From contig JAJIRX010000488.1 in the NCBI GenBank assembly GCA_023853785.1, positions 62,001 through 126,000 of the forward strand: 64,000 bases of DNA, written 5' to 3'. Within the stretch, counting starts at the first letter, position 1. The number at the start of each line of letters is the position of its first letter. The position numbers and the translations under genes were made by a program. Origin of the DNA: Psilocybe azurescens. Its lineage: Eukaryota; Basidiomycota; Agaricomycetes; Agaricales; Agrocybaceae. The notes under the pieces are model-generated. The model worked only from the letters and a program-made list of their open reading frames with translations, was not told where the DNA came from and did not search any database. Positions 56,741 to 64,000 of this stretch are shown piece by piece.

Positions 56741-57659
56741 CGGAGCAAACTCCCCGGAAACTCCCCTGAAATCTCTGACCAAGATTGGGAAATTCGTACA
56801 GGTGACCGCGACCCCGTAACTCGTCTTGCAGGTTCAGGGATTTTGATACACCAGTATTCCAGGCCGCGCCATCTATGTTATCCAGGAGACACTTCCTGAG
56901 TTCTTCAAAACGGGGCTTATCACATCGGTGAATAAGATCACCGGCACGCCGCAACCACCACGTTCCTCAAGTCCAATCCCCAATGCCAGTTTCCTAGAAC
57001 ACCACACCATTCAAGACGGCGAAGAAGCGATATACAGCCCCAATATCCGACTTTCGTACACCCCTCCAGTTACCCTCCCTTCTCCCTTGCCTAATACATT
57101 ACACGTGGAAGGTACGCACCCGGTCGTCCGTCCGTAATCCCCTTGCTGAGTTGAATGAATGAACATTTTTGCAGGCCTTCAACTATACCTTGCATCGTCT
57201 AGCTTCATCAGACACACAATGATGGCATTGTACTCTGATCTCGCAGTCGAGAATGCCAAACTCGCTATCAACACACCGTCATCCACAACCGCAATCTCAC
57301 CCGAAAAGCGCAAGGTCAGCAGGGAAAAGAGCATCCGCCTCCGGCAGATCGTCACAGGAACCGCTCGCGTCAGCGGTAAACCAGGCGAATGGGTCATGTA
57401 CGCCCGTCCTCCCATCTATGTGACATTCCACTTAATTTGTATCTTTCTCCAGCGAGTCGACGTACACCTTTTCACCCATAACCGGCCTGATAAACCAGCA
57501 CGTTGTAAATTCCATCCACCCAGCGCCACATCAAGCCGTATACGACTCCTTGCGGCTTGGCCTGGGAAAGTGCTCGGGTTCCAATGGCGTGGCGGTCCTG
57601 GTACAACCTCGAATGGCGCGGCTTTCAAAGGGAAGATCGAAGGTGGTAATAATAATTAA
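56679..57659 (+). CDS. DUF2358/SnoaL-like protein, probably mitochondrial
   Basis: ATG at 56679 gives a basic, Arg/Ser-rich presequence-like start (MSRQKSLRIRGAVPASSRLY). Then come SPEISDQDWEIRTG, an intron (about 56807-56855) and RAIYVIQETLPEFFKTGLI. These are followed by YSPNIRLSYTPPVTLPSPL, a second intron at 57113, and LQLYLASSSFIRHTMMALYS. Next are VSREKSIRLRQIVTGTARVS, a third intron, and STYTFSPITGLINQHVVNS with HPAPHQAVYDSLRLGLGK, ending near 57659. The fold pattern (helix, then a YSPNIRL strand, then TYTF...TGLI..H) resembles DUF2358/SnoaL-like proteins; that name is tentative. The frame must change near 56745-56765 and again near 57460 and 57570, matching the one-base errors seen elsewhere. 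Confidence 0.55.
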
Positions 57660-58046
57660 TGCAAGACGATGAAGAGGGAAAGAGAGAGTAATTCGCAACA
57701 ACGTAGAAGGAAGCGCATCAAACCCCCGCTCAAAAGTAACACAATCCAATCAATATAGTCATTACAATTAAATGGACCGTCCATTGCCTCGTCGATATTA
57801 AGCAATGGATTTTCGTGAAGAGATTTTGAATCGTTCACAAATGGTATACCCTCGTGTCGGTGAGTGATTTGAGGTGATTCATCGACGTCGTTCAACGAAA
57901 CACTGTAAGCCTGCGCAGGCCAAGTAATGTTGCTGAACCAGATAGTCATTTGAAAGATCAATAATGCCTGAAAATTTGAAGTAAATGTATCCTGAAGGAT
58001 AGCCATGCTAGATGCAATCAAGCGATGCCTCCGCCGACGCCGACGC
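57660..58046. other. Convergent intergenic spacer
   Basis: 3' flanks of the DUF2358-like gene and UTP22. No other gene seen. Confidence 0.6.
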
Positions 58047-61000
58047 CTATTGGACAAGCGTGATTTTCTTCAGCAGACCCGTGCCCAATCGTTCGATCTC
58101 TCCAATCACCGCGCTCTGGTTAAACGTGACCAGACCCTTGTCTTTTGCTTTTTCGTTGTCCTGCAATGAATGCCGTCAGTCAGTCAGTTTATGTCTTTCT
58201 TTCAGAGGAAAGAGGAAGAGGGAAAAAAACACGGTTTGTGACTTGACATACCTTCTTGAGAGGGACGCTAGAGAATCCACCAAGCACTCTGAACGGCCGG
58301 GGTTCCTTCAATGTAGGATCCCACACAGCTCCGATCTGAGTTCCACCCAACGGGTCGTAGAACACCTTGAAAGTGTCTGCATATATTCGCTGAAAAGAAA
58401 AAAGTCATAGTAAGACCCAATTCCAGACACCATAATATCGACGACGCATACCTGAAGATCATTGAAATACATCCGTGCTGGATCGAATCCAGGCAGCGGT
58501 TTCACAGTCTCGTCTTCTTGCGTTTTGTTCGCATACTTGCCGCGTCTTGCGAGTAGATCCACGTCAACGTTGATGTTGTGCAGATAGCGGGGCAGGACGG
58601 CCGGGTCCAGGTTCAACACGAAGTCGTAATCATCCGTAGGGTGGATGAACATTCCCTAATTATTCACATCAATATCAATGAAAAAAATGAAAAAAGAGAA
58701 ACGATTCCGTACCTGGATATTGAGCTGACCAGATTCTAAACCCTGCAGGTAATTCCATGTCGCGTTGGCTATAGCATGCACACGATGGGCAACCAGCAGA
58801 TCCGGGCCCTTGAAAGTCCACACATGGCCCTCAGGATCATGCTCGGTAGAAACCTTCCACACGCTCTTATTCGACCGTGCAGGTGCAGCAGCAGTCGACT
58901 TCGCCGCGGGCCCCGAGCCCCCATACAGCGGCACAAACAAACCCTCTTCCCACTTCCACTCCTTCAAAAACTGCACGAACAGCGCAAACCCACGCTCCTT
59001 GCTCGCAGGCACCAGGTGCTGCAGCGTCTGCTCCGTCTCCGTCGCCGCGGTCACGCCGCGCCCCGCCGCGCCCACGAAAAAGGACGCGCAGATGATCTCG
59101 ACGACCTCCTCGCTGATGTGGCTCTGCAGCAGCCAGTGCGCCGCCAGCCAGCGCTTCGCCAGGCGGACCGTGCCCGGGAACGCCGTGTAATGGTGCGCCA
59201 GCGCCGCGATCGCGCGGTGGTGGCGCGGCGCGTGGATGAAGCGCCGCATGTACACCTCCTTCGCCTCGAGCGCCTCGTAGTGGTCCGCGGACTTCTTCTC
59301 TTTGGTCTTGGACACGATGTGCGGGAGGAGACTTGCTTTTCCGCCGATGACGGTGTCGAGCAGGTTCACTTCGCGGTCGTGCCAGATGCGCGCGTGGAAG
59401 GCCCACCCTTCTGGAGTGATGAGTTCAAGCGCGGCTTTATCGACCAGTAACGAGTCGTTGACGCCGTCTCCGACAACGACCTTTGCCCGCATGCCATCCA
59501 CCGACTCCATCAGTGCTGATCCCAGACGTTCCAGAAAGGCCAGCTTTAATGGTCTGGACCGCTTTGATGTCATCGGGCCATTTTGAAGATTTCTCAAATT
59601 CGAGAATGATCTCCATCGGAGCGAGGTATCGAGCATTGAACGGGAGCAACTGGCCCAGGGAGGATGGGAGAGGGACGGGACTGAAAACGCTGGTGTATCG
59701 CAGCGACTCCGAAATGGGGCTGACGTTAAGAAGAGAAAGCGGTAGGTCATCGTCCAACTTCTTGATCTGCTTCACAAGACCGTCAAAGGCCGTCATAGCA
59801 CCTTTGAATCCAGCTGGCACCTTCGACGCCATATATTCGCTCGATATCGTAGGCGGAAGGCGCAGCAAAGAGTCATAAGAAGTCTGCCACGTCTCAACCG
59901 CATCTTCTCCCAGTCCAAAATGCCACTTGAGGAGATGTCGAACGACCATCGAAGGCACATGCGCTTTCTCGTCCGCAGTTGTCACCTCCCACACTACACT
60001 CTCCACGATGCGGCCATCTTTGAAACGACGCAGCTCTGATTTGCTGCCCCACAAGGCTCGGAATTTCACCAGAACAGATTGGTCTTGCTCGTCTGCAGCT
60101 GGGCCGTGATCGACCAATCGGAATGCGTGTTCGGGATTGTGGATTATGCCAATAAAGATGACATCGGGACTTAAAGGATGGGCTTGAGATACTGAGCGAG
60201 GGAGAGAAGACGGGTGAAGGATAGCCACGGCTCGAGATCTGTCGCCGAGCCCTTGTCGGATGAGGGCACTCATCGAAGAGAGCATTGCGTTCGATGGCGA
60301 GCCAATGTCGACAGCCGAATGTACAGTAGTGTTCCGAGGCTTTGCTGACCTTAGGTCAATGCTATAGAAGGATGAATCAGCAAATGCTCAAAAAACAATT
60401 GGCCCATGTGTACCGAAGGATAACGTCGAAACGTGTAGATAGGTCTCGGTTGTCTTTCAAGAAAACCCCATTGAATGGATCGCCGGAGAAGATAGTTTGG
60501 TTGAGGGATTCAAGTGCTTTTGAAGCATCATAGCGTAACTTTCTTTCTATTAACATGGGGGTCGTGCATCGAAGGATGCCTACATACCAGTTCAAGAGAT
60601 CCGAGTGGAACTCTGGCCAAAAGATTTGTCAACGATGAAGAGTCGACGAAAACTGCGCCTGTATGCTCCTTGTACTCTTCAGGTGAGAACTATTAGAGCA
60701 GTCAGTCAGCAGGATTGAAAGTCATCTTAACAGGACCGGTACTCACCTTGTGTCCTTCAGGTACCCTGACAAAGACAGACTCCTTCTCGAAGTCATGTTT
60801 GGCTATAATGCATTATGTTAGTCAGATATGAGTTCCAAAATGGACCCCAAACGAACCTAAGAACTCCAGAGCAGCCTTAAAGAGTTGGTACGAGCTGAGT
60901 CCTTTGCCAACCGATCTTCTTCGGCTGGACTTAGGAGCGTTAGGACGTCCCTGTTCACCGTTCAGCAACAATGCAAGGAGCGACCACCACCATGGCCCCG

Positions 61001-62391
61001 CTCCTTCAAACCCTCGTATGCACATCTTCGTTCCTTCACTATACCCCCACGTTGGTTGGCCCATACCCGGAGAAGTGTGAGAGCATCGGAAAAGGCAGGA
61101 ACATCGCTTTGCAGAGCATGGACTGCAAGAAGTTGGTATTTAGGCACAAGGGTTTGCAACATGGCGGTATTGTACAAGGGAGTTGGAAGATGGACGGGTG
61201 TTGTTGTGTCATCCTGACTAGCGTCGGTAGCGGCAGTCACGCGAATATTGGAGTGAGAGGGGGACAGTCTATGGAGAGGAATCGGTGATGTCGGTGAGAG
61301 CACAGGTAATATGCATATTTTGGCATTCAGCTTCGTAAAATCTGTAGCCGAGTCATCTAGCAAAAACAAAGATGAGAAAATGAATGATCATTCGAGGGAA
61401 AAATACCTTTTCGTGGCGTCAAGACGAGCTTCGTCAGGCGTGGGTCGCCTTGTGATGACTCGTAGGAAACATCGACTTTGAGGCTCTTTGACTTTTGGAT
61501 TGCAGCAGCAATAGTGGCGAGATAGAAGGATCTCTTGTGGAAGTAGCGTCCATTAAGATAGTCCTTCTCTTGGAAAAGGGTCTTCATGGATGAAGTATGT
61601 CAGCAGATCTGTAGGACGAGGTATAGGCAAAACGTACATTTGGCATTTCCAAAGCTAAGTCAACACCGAACCGTTGTCCGTCTTTTGGCTTGACGCTGAC
61701 TTTATTTGCCCAGCTCCCGACCAATGTAATGTCGCTTGGCGGTTCGAACGCCACTTTCCAGTTGGTATCTTCAGTCGGTAGTGGCAATGCGTAAGGGACG
61801 GCGACACCCTTTTGAGTAGTTTACGGGCAGCTTCAAGAGGATGCGCTGGTGAGACCGAGGGTATATCTTTGATAAATGTGTGCAGCTCGAAGAGGAATCG
61901 TTCGAGAGGAGGTACTCTCGATGCTTTTGGTCGAACATTAGGTAGCAGAGCGTCCACCTAACAGAGATATAGTCAGAAATGATTCTGTGAGACCAAATAC
62001 AACGGGACAACATACTTGTAGCTTAAATGAGCCCGACTTGAATAGGTCGCTAGCATCCTTAATGGCACGGAGTTCTTCTCCAGTAGGTGGTTTGTTCGAC
62101 TTCTTGCCGGTGAAATGCTCGTCGGGCAAGGTCTCTGCATTGGCTCCGATTCCTTTCCATTCTCCGTCATCTTCTCCTTCATCCATTGCGCTCATATTCT
62201 CCTCAGAATGTTCACTGCCATCATCGCCATTGTCCATGACGTTGTCTTCGTCCATGGCTTCGTCCTCCGACTCAATTCCTTGTATCTATTGTTAAGGAAA
62301 AGGTTGGTCAGTCTTCCAAGATCAAACACGTTAAGGCGTACTTTTCTTGGTGAAGATGCTTCACTGTTCTTTCTTTTAGATTTTGGGCCAT
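58047..62391 (-). CDS. UTP22: UTP22 / NOL6-like nucleolar ribosome-biogenesis protein
   Basis: Component of the small-subunit processome (UTP-C) acting in 18S rRNA maturation in the nucleolus; its nucleotidyltransferase-like domains are structural. ATG at 62391 gives MA then PKSKRKNSEASSPRK, an intron, and an acidic segment with DEDNVMDNGDDGSEHSEEN. Then come RVPPLERFLFELHTFIKDIP, DITLVGSWANKVSVKPKDGQ, LNGRYFHKRSFYLATIAAAI and ALQSDVPAFSDALTLLRVWA. The hallmark FRALWGSKSELRRFKDGRIV follows, then RHLLKWHFGL and EIILEFEKSSKWPDDIKAVQ. The C-terminal part reads HHRAIAALAHHYTAFPGTVR, LAKRWLAAHWLLQSHISEE, LPRYLHNINVDVDLLARRG and DPARMYFNDLQRIYADTFKV. It ends FYDPLGGTQIGAVWDP and LLKKITLVQ at 58047. 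Two one-base corrections are needed: a missing base in GGG at plus 62386-62388, and an extra base in TTT at 59545-59547. Confidence 0.9.
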
Positions 62392-62806
62392 TAGAACGAT
62401 GGGAACAGTGCCGGAAAGTCAGAAAATGGACGCAGACTGTTGAGAGGAAAAATTGCACAGCCACCGACCATAGATCTTCAAAAGCTCGGGCCGGCCATTA
62501 CTTGCCACTAAATTGGTGTCTTGAGTCCTTGCCAACAGCTATCATGAATATAGGGGATATTTATGAAGTAATGAGCAGCACAAGCGAGTTACTTATATGA
62601 ATAGGTCCGTCAAAGATTGAAGGTGGAAGAAAAATTATCATTTATTAAAACAATGCAGAACTATGTAATGCTTTAATCTGCTGAGAACTTCATATCAAAG
62701 TACTCCGAAGTCTATAGGCGCGTTCTTGGTTATTTGAATACGGGTTATATCATGGCTTATAAATCCGGAAGCACATCTATCCATGAGCCCAGTATCAATA
62801 AAAGAG
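62392..62806. other. Intergenic spacer between UTP22 and the P450
   Basis: 5' flank of UTP22 and 3' flank of the P450 gene; AT-rich, with no gene seen. Confidence 0.55.
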
Positions 62807-64000
62807 CTAATTCAACTCCGTTTGTTCGATGAGAAGCCTTGCCGCATTATCCCTTGGCTTCATAGAATATTTGAAAGGAACCGGATGGCTAGGAAGATCA
62901 TAAGTCAAACCTCGACTAGATATATTGCGGATTCTCCCTCACCAAATCATTCCCGTTTTCGAGAACTCAGGAGTAACATGAATGGGACGACCCATCCCGT
63001 CGAGAGCAGACTTGATATCAAAGACGCTCAAAATGGACGCAATCGATATCCAGACCTGAGATTCGCCCATGTAGCGACCCGGGCAGGCTCGCCGACCGTA
63101 TCCAAACGCGGCAGAAAGCGGGTCCATAGGAGAAAGGTGCTGCTGACCCTTGTCTCCTTCGCCCATAAATCTGTCGGGATTGAAACGACGGGGATCGGGA
63201 TAGGTGGTCTCGTCGTTGAAGATACCCCTGGAAGGTAATTAATCAGTCAGAGAGGAAGGGTGTCATTTGGCTGTAAGTACCATGCGTTCCCGATAACTAT
63301 GGTTCCAGCTGGAATGTAATATCCGTTGTATACATCATCGTGACTGACCACATGAGGCAATCCTAAAACTCAAACGTTAGTAGAGCAAGTAAAACATAAA
63401 TACCGCCACACCGACCTAAAGGAGCCACTGGATTCCAACTAGAAAGTTTTAGTCAGTAGGCTATTATATGATAAATTTAAAAATAATACCGAAGAACCTC
63501 CTTGAGAATAGCTGAAAGATACGGAAGAGAATCCCGATCTGAAAATTCCGGGAGGCGATCGCGACCGACGACGCTGTCCAGCTCTTTCTGTGCCCTCGCT
63601 TGGATTTCAGGGTATGTAAGCATCGCAAGGACAAAGGTTGACAAAGTGGACACAGTCTAACAACAAACGTTGAAGTCAATAATGTCAGTCATAGAAATTA
63701 AATACGTCACATACGCTTTCAGCGGAAGCTACAAGTGAGAGAAAGAATGTTCAATCATTGAGTGCCATCCAAAGAATAATATTCAGCCTACCAGCATAGA
63801 CCAAAGCAGCGCAGTTCTTTATGAGGTTCGCATCCTCTTCCGTGACATTTCCCTTGGACTCCATGTCACTGAGCAAATTGGAAACAAACGAAGGAGGAGC
63901 AGTTCCAGATTTCTGTCATATCTTTCAATATAAGTCCATAGGATAAGAGCCTAGATGAAATATACCATTTCATTGACGACTGTGTTGAAAGGATCGTTCC
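62807..64000 (-). CDS. Cytochrome P450 monooxygenase, C-terminal part (runs off the window)
   Basis: A membrane-bound haem monooxygenase of the large fungal class II type. From the right edge leftward the minus strand reads PPSFVSNLLSDMESKGNVTE and EDANLIKNCAALVYA (helix I), then STLSTFVLAMLTYPEIQARA. QKELDSVVGRDRLPEFSDRD, LPYLSAILKEVLRWNPVAPL (ExxR in KEVLR) and GLPHVVSHDDVYNGYYIP follow. Then come GIFNDETTYPDPRRFNPDRF and the haem signature FGYGRRACPGRYMGE. A last short exon, joined by a GTGAGG intron, ends HPVPFKYSMKPRDN, stop at 62807. The helix-I oxygen-activation motif reads ASAEST across an intron rather than the usual AGADTT. The N-terminal half lies beyond the window. Confidence 0.88.

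Noticed and set aside
58776..59450. 224-codon plus-strand frame rich in Arg/His/Leu
   Set aside because: Antisense shadow of a GC-rich UTP22 exon, whose minus-strand sequence is clearly conserved.
1..64000. tRNA, rRNA, CRISPR arrays, bacterial-style operons or ribosome-binding sites
   Set aside because: No convincing T-loop/anticodon cloverleaf was seen by eye, and the other categories do not fit a spliced fungal genome. A covariance-model tRNA scan would be decisive but cannot be run here.

Overview
This window is eukaryotic nuclear DNA from a filamentous fungus, most likely a wood- or litter-decaying agaricomycete (Basidiomycota). The genes carry many 45-70 nt introns with GTRNGT donors and CAG/TAG acceptors. 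The gene set is typical of such fungi: a cellulose-active AA9 monooxygenase with a CBM1, a DUF6534 seven-helix membrane protein, DUF1996 and APH-like families, a CmcJ/AsaB-type hydroxylase, UDP-glycosyltransferases and a P450. Single-copy housekeeping genes (ULA1, MID1, PSF1, UTP22) anchor the assignment. All identifications rest on reading motifs by eye; no search was run.

Layout. 1-2.5 kb: AA9-CBM1 secreted oxidase. 2.5-11.1 kb: an AT-rich accessory block with a 1.47-kb imperfect foldback and a decayed VPS4-like AAA ATPase gene split by a 2-kb hAT-like element (8-bp target duplication). 11.2-13.8 kb: JEN1-type carboxylate transporter. 15.3-17.8 kb: DUF6534 membrane protein with a 13-nt micro-exon; an 847-bp CACTA-like palindromic element sits exactly in the branch point of one of its introns. 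19.3-20.2 kb: broken APH-like gene flanked by diverged direct repeats. 21.5-24 kb: UDP-glycosyltransferase 1. 24.3-26 kb: MID1 calcium-channel subunit. 26-31.6 kb: mostly non-coding, with a diverged tandem duplication and a small three-exon gene (109 aa) that no single open frame reveals. 31.7-33 kb: secreted protein built of 11-residue Ser/Ala/Phe repeats. 33.8-35.8 kb: ULA1. 36.3-41.4 kb: two ~2.2-kb direct copies of a small secreted/anchored protein gene, one intact and one with a stop at codon 2. 41.4-42.4 kb: CmcJ-like oxygenase. 44.7-49.8 kb: two tandem UDP-glycosyltransferases. 51-52.6 kb: APH-like kinase-fold protein. 52.7-55 kb: DUF1996 secreted protein. 55.8-57.7 kb: PSF1 and a DUF2358-like protein. 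58-62.4 kb: UTP22. 62.8-64 kb: P450 running off the window.

A cross-cutting observation is that at least a dozen clearly conserved genes, including essential ones, need one-base corrections, nearly all in short homopolymers. That points to base-level indel errors in this assembly rather than many pseudogenes. True decay is supported only where several defects coincide (VPS4-like, 19-kb APH-like) or where a substitution creates a stop (39.5-40.3 kb copy). No operons, CRISPR arrays, rRNA or convincing tRNA genes were seen.
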